A stretch of 40,116 nucleotides of DNA from an uncultured Acidimicrobiales bacterium (GTDB lineage: Bacteria > Actinomycetota > Acidimicrobiia > Acidimicrobiales > SHLQ01), in NCBI GenBank assembly GCA_938015295.1, contig CALLQB010000039.1, positions 1 through 40,116 on the forward strand. The letters are read 5' to 3'. The notes beneath the pieces are model-generated. The model had not been told where the DNA came from and made no database searches. It was given only the letters and a program-made list of their open reading frames with translations. How positions within the stretch are numbered: position 1 is the stretch's first letter; each line of letters starts with the position of its first letter. Both the position numbers and the translations under genes were made by a program. Below, piece after piece: positions 15,236-23,654 of the stretch.

Positions 15236-16855
15236 ATGTTCTTGGCTGCTCCGCTTCTGTTTCGACGGCTTCTAGTTGCGCTCCTGCTCATTGCTGGCAC
15301 GACATGGGCCTCTGTCTCGCCAGCTGCTGCGCACACCGGATTCGAATCGTCCTCGCCAAGCGACGGAGCCAGCACTGATGAGCCGGTATCGGTTATTTCG
15401 CTCACCTTCTCGGGGCCTGCTGCCCCAGCGGGCGACGGCTTTGTCGTCCTGGACCCGGCCGGAACAGTTCGGGTTCCCGACGACGTCAGCACCACAAACG
15501 ACCTCACCTTCACCCTCGAATTCGACGAACCATTAACCGGCGGAGTTGTGGGGGTCCGCTGGAGCGTCGCCGCACCCGACGCCCACCCAATCGACGGAAG
15601 CTTCAGCTTCACCGCACCAACCGCCGCGCCCACAACCGAACCACCAACAGAGCAAGCACAAACGACTGAGGTCCCTGCGGCTGAAGTCCCTGCGGCTGAA
15701 GATCCGGCGACTGAGGCGCCGCCTGTTACCAGTGAATTGGACGAGACAGATGGGCTACTACTCGACGCCGAAACTAGCGCCGCCGCTCCTGTAGATCTCG
15801 ACGACTTTCTCGACACCAGCGCCAGCAAGGCACAAGGCGCCTCCCTTATTGGCAGTTTGAGCCGAATCGTCGGACTGCTGGGAGCGATCGGGGTAATCGG
15901 CGGCGCCATCTTCGCCGCTGTAGTCCTTCGAGGACATCGAACCGATATCCGCGCCGTGCTCTTCATCGTGCGCAGAGCAGCAGTGCTCGTGGCGCTAAGC
16001 GCCATCGCCGAAGCAGTCGTGCAGCTCGCCACTGTCGCCGGAAGGTGGTCAGGGGTTTGGTCGCCGTCGAACATTAGTCAAGTTCTTGGATCCTCTTTTG
16101 GTTTGGCAATCGCCTTGCGGGTCGCTGGCGGCTCACTCGCTGCCGCCCAGACTCGGCTTCACACGCATTCTGCAGCCGGCGTCACCGATCCGGTCCTCGC
16201 AGTGAAACAGCTCACGAGCGTGACGGCAGGACGCGTCAATCCCCCAGCCGACCCGCCGACAACCACGCCTGGAACTGATCCGTTCATCAATGAAGGCGAC
16301 GAGGCTTGGCACCTTTCGAACAACCTTGCCGCATTCGCTGGCGTCGCCCTTATAACGCTGTCGTTCTTGTTCGACGGGCACACCGTGTCTGAAGGACCAC
16401 GTTGGCTTCATGCCTTAGCCAACCTCATCCACGTCACGACCGCAGCCACCTGGGCGGGCGGTGTCATCATGCTCGCTGTTGTAATCGCTCGCCGACACAG
16501 GCGGGGAGTCGACACTCAAGCACTTCAGCTCGGCGTCCGATTCTCTGTCGTCGCCGTAATCGCTCTGGTTGTCGCCGCACTTGCCGGCACCGTGCTTGCG
16601 ATCGTTATTCTCGACTCGGTATCAGAGATCTGGTCGACGACCTGGGGACGGTTCCTGGTGCTGAAGGTTCTACTTGTCGCTATCGCTGCGGCTGGAGGTG
16701 GCTACAACCACCGAGTTGTCGTGCCCGCCCTCGAAAAGGCGCCCAACGATCCCGAAATTGCGCACCAATTCAGAACCGTCGTAACCATCGAAGCGATCGC
16801 ACTCGTCGCGGTAACCGTGGTCACCGCGCTGTTGATAGCGTCCTCGGCAGTATGA
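15236..16855 (+). CDS. CopC-CopD fusion copper protein
   Basis: A 539-residue protein. The signal peptide (1-32) ends AAA before His33, which becomes the mature N-terminus, the usual first copper ligand of CopC. The CopC-like beta domain covers about 33-126, with the second His motif VAAPDAHPIDGSFSFT. A long Thr/Pro/Glu/Ala linker (about 127-205) holds a tandem repeat. The CopD-like membrane part (about 205-539) has some eight helices, with histidines at FDGHTVSEGPRWLHALANLIHVTTAATWAGG. Copper is handled outside the membrane and CopD is thought to help its movement. The gene overlaps the cytochrome c gene by 4 bp (ATGA). The promoter carries a BlaI-like operator. Confidence 0.9.
   Translation: MFLAAPLLFRRLLVALLLIAGTTWASVSPAAAHTGFESSSPSDGASTDEPVSVISLTFSGPAAPAGDGFVVLDPAGTVRVPDDVSTTNDLTFTLEFDEPLTGGVVGVRWSVAAPDAHPIDGSFSFTAPTAAPTTEPPTEQAQTTEVPAAEVPAAEDPATEAPPVTSELDETDGLLLDAETSAAAPVDLDDFLDTSASKAQGASLIGSLSRIVGLLGAIGVIGGAIFAAVVLRGHRTDIRAVLFIVRRAAVLVALSAIAEAVVQLATVAGRWSGVWSPSNISQVLGSSFGLAIALRVAGGSLAAAQTRLHTHSAAGVTDPVLAVKQLTSVTAGRVNPPADPPTTTPGTDPFINEGDEAWHLSNNLAAFAGVALITLSFLFDGHTVSEGPRWLHALANLIHVTTAATWAGGVIMLAVVIARRHRRGVDTQALQLGVRFSVVAVIALVVAALAGTVLAIVILDSVSEIWSTTWGRFLVLKVLLVAIAAAGGGYNHRVVVPALEKAPNDPEIAHQFRTVVTIEAIALVAVTVVTALLIASSAV
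15671..15700 (+). repeat. 15-nt tandem duplication in the CopC-CopD linker
   Basis: GTCCCTGCGGCTGAA occurs twice in direct tandem and encodes VPAAE twice. It lies in the low-complexity linker between the two domains, so a copy-number change would keep the frame and only alter linker length. Confidence 0.9.
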
Positions 16856-17238
16856 CCCAACCAATCCGACTCGGACTGCTCGCAGCAACGATCACCTTGG
16901 TGCTGTTCGCCTGCGGGAGCGATGCCGTAACGGTTGCCCCCGAGTTTGGGTCTCCACTCGCCGCTGACGCCGACGGGCCAACGATCTATGAGGCTCGCTG
17001 CGCGTCCTGCCACGGCACAGACTTGCGTGGCACCGAGAAAGGACCATCGCAACTATCGATCGTGTACGAGCCCGGTCACCACGGTGACGACGCTTACCGG
17101 TCAGCGGTCCGGAACGGAGCGCGTCAGCATCACTGGGGATTCGGTGACATGCCTGCTGTCGCCGACATCACCGACGATCAGATCGAAACAGTGATCACCT
17201 ACATCCGGGCTGAACAAGAGCGACTCGGATTCGAATAG
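16852..17238 (+). CDS. Cytochrome c lipoprotein
   Basis: A 128-residue protein starting at ATG 16852, which overlaps the CopC-CopD stop. The lipobox LFAC gives C21. One heme c site, CASCH (50-54), lies in an EARCASCHGTDLRG context, and a likely axial Met100 is in GFGDMPAV. This is a monoheme class I cytochrome c anchored outside the membrane. Coupling to CopC-CopD suggests electron delivery to or from extracytoplasmic copper, or a link with the multicopper oxidase nearby. The heme attachment system would have to be elsewhere; CcdA at 12201 could assist in keeping the heme-binding thiols reduced. Confidence 0.88.
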   Translation: MTQPIRLGLLAATITLVLFACGSDAVTVAPEFGSPLAADADGPTIYEARCASCHGTDLRGTEKGPSQLSIVYEPGHHGDDAYRSAVRNGARQHHWGFGDMPAVADITDDQIETVITYIRAEQERLGFE

Positions 17239-17244
17239 CAATCA

Positions 17245-17262
17245 AGCGGCTTCTGCGCCGCT
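17245..17262. terminator. Stem-loop between convergent genes
   Basis: AGCGGC (17245-17250) pairs with GCCGCT (17257-17262) around a 6-nt loop. It sits in the 28-bp gap between the cytochrome c gene and the oppositely oriented chaperone gene. There is no strong T run, so efficiency is uncertain. Confidence 0.4.
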
Positions 17263-17266
17263 GACT

Positions 17267-17464
17267 TCAGGCGACGTCATATCCAGCTTCGTCGATCGCT
17301 GCGAGAACAACCGCACGGTCGCCACCTTCAACCAACACCGTCTTGGCTGTGACGTCTACGTCGACCTTGGTGACGCCCGCGACCTTCGTGACTTGTGTGG
17401 TGATTGCGTTGACGCAGTGGTCGCAGCTGATGTCGGGAACGAAGAACGTAGCTTGCTCAGACAT
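17267..17464 (-). CDS. CopZ-like heavy-metal-associated chaperone
   Basis: A 65-residue single HMA domain with the metal site DISCDHCVNA (CxxC, about residues 11-20) and the full beta-alpha-beta-beta-alpha-beta pattern ending IDEAGYDVA. It is a cytoplasmic chaperone that carries Cu(I) or a similar soft metal to the HMA domain of a P1B ATPase, here probably the one at 20842-23010. The usual Met before CxxC is replaced (DISCDHC rather than GMTCxxC), and the central His may tune affinity. Its own MerR-type promoter lies at 17506-17537. ATG 17464 follows a weak CCCTTCAGGGC-rich leader. Confidence 0.88.
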   Translation of the reverse strand: MSEQATFFVPDISCDHCVNAITTQVTKVAGVTKVDVDVTAKTVLVEGGDRAVVLAAIDEAGYDVA

Positions 17465-17505
17465 GTTGCATGTCCCTTCAGGGCAAAGATGAGGCTAGAT
17501 AGAGA

Positions 17506-17537
17506 AGTGTAATCCTTCCACTCGAATGGAAGGTCAA
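17506..17537 (-). promoter_or_regulatory. MerR-type promoter of the CopZ-like gene
   Basis: Minus strand: -35 TTGACC, a 20-bp spacer, then -10 TACACT. The spacer holds the palindrome CCTTCC-n8-GGAAGG (17514-17533). An overlong spacer filled by a palindrome is the hallmark of MerR/CueR promoters. A leader of about 35 nt follows. Confidence 0.8.
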
Positions 17538-17544
17538 GGCTGCG

Positions 17545-18948
17545 CTAGGGGTCGACTTCGAGCAGCGTCATCATGCCTGCCTCGGCGTGTTCTTGAATAT
17601 GACAGTGGACTGCCCAGGTACCGACGTCTACTGGAGCCATAGCGAGATCGATGTTCTCGCCTGGGTACACGAGAACAGTGTCACGAAGATGCCCGTTGTC
17701 AACGGCGACTCCGTCGATCGCTGTTACCTGGAAGAACTGACCGTGTAGGTGAATTGGATGAAGAGCCTGCGAGCCGTTACTCAACCGAACCGTCACCAAC
17801 TCACCTGCATCCACACTCAACGTTTCGGTCTCGGCGAAGGTCCGTCCGTTGAATCCCCATTTCGGCCCGCTCGAATCGGGTATGTAATCGAGGGAGTACT
17901 CGTGATCGATGCCGAGACCGCTGGTGATATCTGATCGTGGGATCGCATCGTTGACTGGCGCCGCAAAGGTAGGGGTGTCAGCGGAGGAACCGCGAATATT
18001 CAGGGTGGCTATATCGAACCCTTCGCCGTTGAAGTCCTCAGCGACCACGATCTGTTGTTCGGCGTCTGGGAGGGTGATGTCAAGATCGACTCGGTTCCCT
18101 GGTGCCATAACGAACCCTTGGCCAGAGAACGGTTGCCTTACCAGGGTGCCGTCAACTGCGATCACGATGGGATCAAGACCTGGGAACTCTGGCGCAATCA
18201 CACGCGCGTTGCTGGCGTTCACAAGGCGAATCCGGACCCGTTCGCCGGGGTTAACGTCGATCGTCGGCGCTACTCGGCCGTTGAGGGTGACGACGTTGCC
18301 CCACCGGCCGTTGTGCGTTGTCTCGTGCGCATCATTGAAATCTTCCACCACCACATCGCCATCAAGCAGCACGTCGTCGATCATCCACACCAGGTCACGG
18401 TCATAGGTCGGCTCGGCCGGGTCAACGACCACCACGCTTCCGTAGAGCCCACGCTCGATTTGTTCGCTGCCACGGTTATGGGAGTGGAACCAGAACGTTC
18501 CAGCATCTTTTGGCACGAACTCGTAGCGAAATGACTCCCCGGGCTCGACCGGCGCTTGGTTGACCCCTGGCACGCCATCCATCGAGTTCGGCACCCGAAT
18601 TCCGTGCCAATGGATCGATGTCGCCTGCGGTAGTTGGTTCTCAAAGTTGACGACGACCGTGTCGCCCAAGGCCACCCGAAGCTCGGGGCCCGGCACAGTG
18701 CCGTTGTACGCCCAAACCTCGACAGACAAATCGTCAGAAAACTCGGCCACTGCGGGCGCAGCAACGATATCGACTTCAAATACCGAGCCGGACGGAACGG
18801 CCTCGCCAGGCAGAGCCGCCAAATAGCTAGCCGTCGCATGGTCACGAACCTGCGAATCGTCACCTGTGAGGGCTTGGAACCCAACGACGGCTCCGAGCGC
18901 AACCACAACGACGATAAGACTGAGCCCAAGGGCCGACCGGGATGTCAT
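17545..18948 (-). CDS. Multicopper oxidase
   Basis: A 467-residue exported cupredoxin-type oxidase with an N-terminal hydrophobic segment (about 7-25). All four copper-binding motifs are present: HWHG (113-116), HSH (155-157), HPIHLHG (397-403) and HCHIQEHAEAGM (448-459), the last giving the type 1 Cys449 and axial Met459. This is a complete trinuclear plus type 1 set. Such enzymes oxidise Cu(I) to Cu(II), or phenols or Fe(II), using oxygen. There is no Met-rich loop like that of CueO. The ATG lies 6 nt after the -10 box of a MerR-type promoter, so the transcript is probably leaderless. Confidence 0.93.
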   Translation of the reverse strand: MTSRSALGLSLIVVVVALGAVVGFQALTGDDSQVRDHATASYLAALPGEAVPSGSVFEVDIVAAPAVAEFSDDLSVEVWAYNGTVPGPELRVALGDTVVVNFENQLPQATSIHWHGIRVPNSMDGVPGVNQAPVEPGESFRYEFVPKDAGTFWFHSHNRGSEQIERGLYGSVVVVDPAEPTYDRDLVWMIDDVLLDGDVVVEDFNDAHETTHNGRWGNVVTLNGRVAPTIDVNPGERVRIRLVNASNARVIAPEFPGLDPIVIAVDGTLVRQPFSGQGFVMAPGNRVDLDITLPDAEQQIVVAEDFNGEGFDIATLNIRGSSADTPTFAAPVNDAIPRSDITSGLGIDHEYSLDYIPDSSGPKWGFNGRTFAETETLSVDAGELVTVRLSNGSQALHPIHLHGQFFQVTAIDGVAVDNGHLRDTVLVYPGENIDLAMAPVDVGTWAVHCHIQEHAEAGMMTLLEVDP

Positions 18949-18954
18949 CTTGGC

Positions 18955-18986
18955 ACTCTAGAACTTCCAGTCGACTGGAAGGTCAA
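18955..18986 (-). promoter_or_regulatory. MerR-type promoter of the multicopper oxidase gene
   Basis: Minus strand: TTGACC, 20-bp spacer containing TTCCAGTCGACTGGAA, then TAGAGT, which is 6 nt before ATG 18948. It lies back to back with the promoter at 19001-19032. Confidence 0.82.
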
Positions 18987-19000
18987 GTAGTTTTTTGGGC

Positions 19001-19032
19001 TTGACTTTCCAGTCGACTGGAACCCGTACTGT
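19001..19032 (+). promoter_or_regulatory. MerR-type promoter of the propeller lipoprotein operon
   Basis: TTGACT (19001), a 20-bp spacer with the perfect palindrome TTCCAGTCGACTGGAA (19007-19022), then TACTGT (19027-19032). ATG 19042 follows 9 nt later, giving a very short or absent leader. Confidence 0.82.
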
Positions 19033-19041
19033 TGGTGTTGC

Positions 19042-19902
19042 ATGAAGAAAATGAAACTTGTAGCGATCATCGCAGCCACGTCAATCGCAGCGGCATCGTG
19101 TGGGAACTCGGGCACGCCGACCGTTGCGGGACCTGGCGAACTCGGCCACATTCACGACCTCGTCCTCACCGCCGACGACACCCTTCTCGTCGCAAGCCAC
19201 ACCGGCCTCTACCGCATCGACGCGATAGATGAAGCCGTGCTGGTCGGGACAGAACAACACGACATGATGGCAATGGCAATCGACGCCGATGGCCTCTTGG
19301 CCAGCGGACATCCAGATCTCCGTCTCGACAAATACCGTGTCGATGGCCTCCCGCCGCATCTCGGCCTAGCTAGAAGCGCTGATCTCGGCAACACCTGGAC
19401 GGTGGAAGCCGAGCTACTCGGGCGAAAGGACTTTCACGCGCTCGTGCCCACCTCTGACGGCCTCTTTGCTGCCGACACCGAAGGCAAGATCGTTCGCCGT
19501 GACGCCGATGGAATATGGCAGGAGCTGGGGGAGGTCGAGGCGCGCGATCTCGCAATACATCCAACCGACACCAGCCAGCAGCTCGCCGTCGATCTCCTAG
19601 GCAAAGTTTGGAACAGTAACGACGGTGGCGAGTCGTGGAATCAACTTGGCGCCGCGCTCGATGCTGTCGAGATCGAGTGGATTCAGGATGACCGTATTCT
19701 GGCAGTCAGCAGCAGCGGACTGATCTGGGAAGCCGATTTCCCTGAAGGCCCATGGCGCCAGGCCGCGCAGACAGCGCCAGAGGTGGAAACGTTTCACGTC
19801 GACCGAGACCAATGGTGGGTCACGGTCGATGGTGGTCAGATTCAGACCAGCACTAACCAAGGCACCACGTGGGCGACCATCTACGAACCACCCCAACAGT
19901 GA
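19042..19902 (+). CDS. Sialidase/BNR-type propeller lipoprotein (F510_1955-like)
   Basis: A 286-residue lipoprotein with lipobox AASC (C20). The body has repeated propeller units and BNR-type turns: GHIHDLVLTADDTLLVASHTGLYRI; GHPDLRLDKYRVDGLPPHLGLARSADLGNTWTVE; SNDGGESWNQLG; and TNQGTTWATIYEP. This pattern matches a family labelled F510_1955 glycosylhydrolase that often occurs with copper genes. I see no catalytic evidence for a hydrolase. The promoter is MerR-type, so expression should follow metal. The stop codon overlaps the next start (GTGA), so the alpha/beta hydrolase is co-translated. Confidence 0.75.
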   Translation: MKKMKLVAIIAATSIAAASCGNSGTPTVAGPGELGHIHDLVLTADDTLLVASHTGLYRIDAIDEAVLVGTEQHDMMAMAIDADGLLASGHPDLRLDKYRVDGLPPHLGLARSADLGNTWTVEAELLGRKDFHALVPTSDGLFAADTEGKIVRRDADGIWQELGEVEARDLAIHPTDTSQQLAVDLLGKVWNSNDGGESWNQLGAALDAVEIEWIQDDRILAVSSSGLIWEADFPEGPWRQAAQTAPEVETFHVDRDQWWVTVDGGQIQTSTNQGTTWATIYEPPQQ

Positions 19903-20813
19903 GTACCGCCCCGGCGTTGTTGGGCGCCTCGGGAGCTGCGGCTTGGACCCTGAAACACCAGGCCTCCCCGGCAGTGCGCCGATGGCGCCCCTCGCTGCTC
20001 CCCCACCAAAGGACTGGGTCCCTTCACTGTCGGGTCGCGAACGTGGTACCGGGCGACAGCGCAGTAACCATTCTTCTTCACGGGTTGGTTGCCTCGGGCG
20101 ACATCTTTGGGGCCCACTTCGACCGACTCGGTTCCGACGGGCCACTTATCGTCCCCGACCTGCTCGGGTTTGGACGATCAATCGACACCGGGCGGAACAC
20201 TTTCGGTGCAGTCGACCATCTCGACGCGCTCGACGAAATGCTTCACCAACTTGGGCTAGCCGATCGTCGGATCCGTCTCGGAGCCCACTCGATGGGGTCG
20301 GCGTTGGCGATGCGTTGGCTCGAACGACACCCCGAACAGATCGCGTCGGTCACGTGTTTTGGACCTCCGATTTACCGAGACGCCACCGACATGAACGCCA
20401 CGATCGCCGACTCGGGGCTGATGTCACGCCTGTTCGTAGCCAACACTTACTGGGCGAAGGCAGCGTGTCGCCTCAACTGCTCGCATCGACACCTCGCCGG
20501 TCTCGCAGCCGCAGCCCTTACCCCGGATCTGCCCATCCCGATCGCTCGTGCCGCATCGCTTCACACCTGGCCAGCGTATCGAGATGCCCTCGACGACGTT
20601 GTCTCCACAACGCAGTGGACCGATTTGGCGAGAATCGCGCAGGACCACAACATACCCATGACCACTCTGTGGGGCGCCGACGACACTATTGGCGATCGGG
20701 ATTTCGCATCAACGATCGGGCATCTCAAAACCATCACGATCCCGGGAGCGGGACACCATCTCCCCCTCACCCACCCACAGCTCTGCGTTGAACAGATCGC
20801 AACATCACCCTGA
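19899..20813 (+). CDS. Alpha/beta hydrolase
   Basis: From GTG 19899, overlapping the preceding stop by 4 bp, this is a 304-residue alpha/beta hydrolase. The oxyanion segment is ILLHGLVASGDIF. The nucleophile elbow is GAHSMGSALAM (Ser in AHSMG), the acid lies in LWGADDTIGDRDF, and the catalytic His is in IPGAGHHLPLTHP. The N-terminus (TAPALLGASGAAAWTL) is mildly hydrophobic and may be a membrane-associated segment. Its co-translation with a MerR-controlled lipoprotein puts it in the metal regulon, but its substrate is not predictable and no family name beyond the fold is supported. Confidence 0.82.
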   Translation: MSTAPALLGASGAAAWTLKHQASPAVRRWRPSLLPHQRTGSLHCRVANVVPGDSAVTILLHGLVASGDIFGAHFDRLGSDGPLIVPDLLGFGRSIDTGRNTFGAVDHLDALDEMLHQLGLADRRIRLGAHSMGSALAMRWLERHPEQIASVTCFGPPIYRDATDMNATIADSGLMSRLFVANTYWAKAACRLNCSHRHLAGLAAAALTPDLPIPIARAASLHTWPAYRDALDDVVSTTQWTDLARIAQDHNIPMTTLWGADDTIGDRDFASTIGHLKTITIPGAGHHLPLTHPQLCVEQIATSP

Positions 20814-20841
20814 AGGCCGACTCGTCCAGGCGGTGCCGAGA

Positions 20842-23010
20842 TCAGCTTCCTGCTTTGCGGTAACCGGCGAAGCTGCGAAGCCGCAGGCTGTTGCTCACGA
20901 CGAACAGCGATGACATTCCCATCGCTGCGGCGGCAATCATCGGGTTGAGTACGCCGAACGCCGCAAGGGGGATTGCTGCGGCGTTGTAGGCGAAAGCCCA
21001 GAACAGGTTGCCCTTGATCGTCGACAGCGTGCGCCGAGACAGAGCAATCGCATCGGCGACAGCGCGAAGGTCGCCCGAAACAATGGTGAGGTCTGACGCT
21101 TCGATGGCGACATCGGTGCCCGTACCTACTGCAATTCCGAGATCGGCTTGAGCAAGAGCAGGTGCGTCGTTGATCCCGTCACCCACCATCGCCACTCGTT
21201 TACCTTGTTCCTGAAGGCGCCGAATCACCGCCGCCTTGTCATCGGGGTAAACCTCGGCAATCACCGCGTCACCATCGACAGAACCAATCGCTACTTTGGC
21301 TGCGACAGCTTCAGCGGTACGGCGATTGTCGCCGGTCAGAAGCGTTACGGTCAGGCCTTGATCATGCAATGCCGCAATAGCTGCGGCCGACGTCGATTTC
21401 AGCTGGTCCGAAACCACAAACACCAGCTCCGCGTTACCGTTGCGCCCGGCAAATACCGCTGTTGCACCGTCGGCCTCAGCGCTAGCGGCGAGCTCTTCAA
21501 CCTCATTCGAAACGAGGTCGAAGAGACTGCGGCGGCCCACCCTGATCTTAGAATCGCCGAACCGGGCTGTAACCCCTGAACCGGGAATGTTCTCGAAGTC
21601 TTCGACGTCGAGGTGCACGTGGATCGACTGGGCAATCGCTTGCGCGATTGGGTGCTCCGATAGGGCTTCCACCGATGCTGCAAGCTGGTGGACTCGATCG
21701 CGATCCTCGCTGGCGAGACCAGCGTCGAGGATCAGTTCTAGCGACATTTTTCCTTCGGTGATTGTGCCCGTCTTGTCGACGACGACCGCATCGATGGAGC
21801 GGCTGTCTTCCAACACTTCGCCGCCCTTAATAATTACTCCTAGCTGGGCGCCGCGGCCAGTGCCAACCATGATCCCCAGCGGCGTAGCGAGCCCGAGTGC
21901 GCACGGGCAAGCAATAATCAAAACCGCGACCGAGGCAGTAAAAGAGTCGCCGGGGTCGTTGCCGAGCAGCAGCCACGCCAGCAATGTGATCAACGCCGTA
22001 ACGATCGCCACCGGCACGAACACCGCCGACACCTTGTCAGCGAGCCTTTGGACCTCCGCTCGGCTGCCCTGAGCCTGATCAACCAACCGGATGATCTGCG
22101 CTAATGCTGTGTCGGCACCAACCTTGGTCGCCGCAACAACCAACGACCCGTTGGCGTTGATCGTCGCCCCGATGACCTCATCGCCAGGGCCGACCTCTAC
22201 CGGAACAGGCTCACCGCTCACCATCGATGCGTCAACCGCCGAGTGTCCATCAACCACTACACCGTCGGTCGCTATCTTCTCCCCCGGCCGGACCACGAAC
22301 CGCATCCCCACGACGAGATCCTCGAGAGCGACCTCGCGACCATCTTCGAGCCGAGCAGTCCGAGCACCGAGATCAGCTAAAGCCCGAATCGCATCGCCGG
22401 ACCGACGCTTCGCTCGCAGCTCAAACCACTTCCCCAACAGAATGAGCGTGACGATCACCGCACCCGTTTCGAAATAGACATGCCCGTCGCCAACACCGCC
22501 GACCAACACAACAACGGACCACAAAAGTGCCGACAATGATCCCAGCGAAACCAACGTGTCCATCGTTGTGGAACCGTGCCGCAAGTTCATCCACGCCGCC
22601 CGATGAAATCCCCACCCCGACCACAGGATTACCGGCGTCGCCAGCACGGCCACCAGCCATTCCCAATTATCGAACCGCAGCGACGGAACCATCGAGATCA
22701 ACATCGCCGGCACAGCCAGAGCAACGCCAAAGATAAGCCGCTTCAACAGATCAGCCTCGCGGCGATCCTCAGCATCATCGCCCTCGTCCTTATCGATCAC
22801 GCTGTACCCCAGCGCGGCGACCTCGCCAGCAAGAAGCAGGTCATCAACCGATCCGTCGTGCACCACCGTTGCTCGCCCAGTCGCAAAGTTGACCTGAGCA
22901 TCACTCACGGCGTCAAGCTTGCCCAACCGTCGTTGAATACGGTTTGCACACGCCGCACACGTCATCCCGTCGATCGCAAGATCCGACTTCGACAGAGTTT
23001 GTTCTTCCAT
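20842..23010 (-). CDS. copA: Cu(I)-type P1B-1 ATPase (CPC motif)
   Basis: A 722-residue metal-exporting P-type ATPase. It has one N-terminal HMA domain (GMTCAAC, 15-21), then the membrane site ACPCALG near residue 369, phosphorylation site DKTGTIT near 411, SEHPIA in the nucleotide domain and [10 protein letters not shown] near 608. The C-terminal helix pair ends [18 protein letters not shown], with the conserved Met and Ser of P1B-1 pumps, and NxxYN (FAYNAAAIP) is present. Such pumps send Cu(I), and Ag(I), out of the cytoplasm. ATG 23010 lies 6 nt after the -10 box of a MerR-type promoter placed between this gene and the regulator gene. Confidence 0.93.
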   Translation of the reverse strand: MEEQTLSKSDLAIDGMTCAACANRIQRRLGKLDAVSDAQVNFATGRATVVHDGSVDDLLLAGEVAALGYSVIDKDEGDDAEDRREADLLKRLIFGVALAVPAMLISMVPSLRFDNWEWLVAVLATPVILWSGWGFHRAAWMNLRHGSTTMDTLVSLGSLSALLWSVVVLVGGVGDGHVYFETGAVIVTLILLGKWFELRAKRRSGDAIRALADLGARTARLEDGREVALEDLVVGMRFVVRPGEKIATDGVVVDGHSAVDASMVSGEPVPVEVGPGDEVIGATINANGSLVVAATKVGADTALAQIIRLVDQAQGSRAEVQRLADKVSAVFVPVAIVTALITLLAWLLLGNDPGDSFTASVAVLIIACPCALGLATPLGIMVGTGRGAQLGVIIKGGEVLEDSRSIDAVVVDKTGTITEGKMSLELILDAGLASEDRDRVHQLAASVEALSEHPIAQAIAQSIHVHLDVEDFENIPGSGVTARFGDSKIRVGRRSLFDLVSNEVEELAASAEADGATAVFAGRNGNAELVFVVSDQLKSTSAAAIAALHDQGLTVTLLTGDNRRTAEAVAAKVAIGSVDGDAVIAEVYPDDKAAVIRRLQEQGKRVAMVGDGINDAPALAQADLGIAVGTGTDVAIEASDLTIVSGDLRAVADAIALSRRTLSTIKGNLFWAFAYNAAAIPLAAFGVLNPMIAAAAMGMSSLFVVSNSLRLRSFAGYRKAGS

Positions 23011-23016
23011 AACCCC

Positions 23017-23048
23017 ATCATAGAGCTTCCATCCGACTGGAAGGTCAA
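23017..23048 (-). promoter_or_regulatory. MerR-type promoter of the CPC ATPase gene
   Basis: Minus strand: TTGACC, 20-bp spacer with TTCCAGTCGGATGGAA, then TATGAT (the best -10 of the set), 6 nt before ATG 23010. It lies entirely in the gap between the MerR stop and the ATPase start, so the pump is transcribed apart from its regulator. Confidence 0.83.
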
Positions 23049-23058
23049 GTGGAATCTG

Positions 23059-23469
23059 TCAATCGGTGAGCCGGGCCTCGTCGATCACCTGACACCGGTT
23101 CGGGTCGGTACACGACGAAGGGTCGAGACCCTTTGCCCGTTTCGCCAGAACCGTTAGCTCTGTGCGAGTCGCCGCCAGCTGATCAATCTGAGATTCAATA
23201 GCCAACAGATGCGAATCGATCAGCGCCATCGTGTGAGCGCAAGACCGCTTCCCGGCCCCTTTGAGCTCCAACACAGAGGAGATCTCAGCCAGAGACAACC
23301 CCGTCGCCTGAGCGTCGCGAATAAACCGCAAACGCTCCACAGCAACCTCGGCATAATCCCGGTAACCGCTCGGGGTCCGCGACGGTTCGTCAAGTAAACC
23401 AATCGATTCGTAATACCGAATCGTCTTCGTTGACACATCACACTGATCGCCAAGCTCACCAATCTTCAT
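23059..23469 (-). CDS. MerR-family metal-responsive regulator
   Basis: A 136-residue regulator. The winged helix is MKIGELGDQCDVSTKTIRYYESIGLL...SGYRDY, followed by the dimer helix. The metal loop has Cys77 (KRSCAHT) at the end of the domain linker, and Cys120 and Cys126 (SSCTDPNRCQ). CueR-type Cu(I) sensors have Ser at position 77; ZntR and MerR have Cys there. So the ligand set looks like a divalent or Hg-type sensor, although its evident targets are copper genes. It most probably binds the five palindromic 20-bp-spacer promoters found here. ATG 23469 follows a -10 TATGCT by 6 nt, suggesting a leaderless, autoregulated gene. Confidence 0.9.
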   Translation of the reverse strand: MKIGELGDQCDVSTKTIRYYESIGLLDEPSRTPSGYRDYAEVAVERLRFIRDAQATGLSLAEISSVLELKGAGKRSCAHTMALIDSHLLAIESQIDQLAATRTELTVLAKRAKGLDPSSCTDPNRCQVIDEARLTD

Positions 23470-23475
23470 CCGGGA

Positions 23476-23505
23476 AGCATACCCCGACCTTCCAGCCGGA
23501 AGTAA
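23476..23505 (-). promoter_or_regulatory. Promoter of the MerR gene with degenerate operator
   Basis: Minus strand TTACTT and TATGCT are spaced 18 bp, with CTTCC and GGAAGG around the spacer as a shortened palindrome (ACTTCCGGCTGGAAGGT). TATGCT lies 6 nt before ATG 23469. Near-normal spacing suggests simple autorepression rather than activation. Confidence 0.5.
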
Positions 23506-23575
23506 TCTTTACTGCGAAAGACAGTGTGGGGGCCGGAGCGAACCCTGCGGGAAGGTGCCGCGCATCGCCCAGGGC

Positions 23576-23607
23576 TTGACCTTCCAGTCGGATAGAAGGT
23601 GCATAGT
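23576..23607 (+). promoter_or_regulatory. MerR-type promoter of the CPH ATPase gene
   Basis: TTGACC (23576-23581), 20-bp spacer with CTTCCAGTCGGATAGAAGG, then CATAGT (23602-23607). A leader of about 40 nt precedes ATG 23655. One palindrome base differs (GATAGAAGG instead of GATGGAAGG), so this may be a weaker site. Confidence 0.78.
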
Positions 23608-23654
23608 CGAGGGGACCTTGGTAATCCGCTAAGTCGCACCATGAAAGTAATTAC

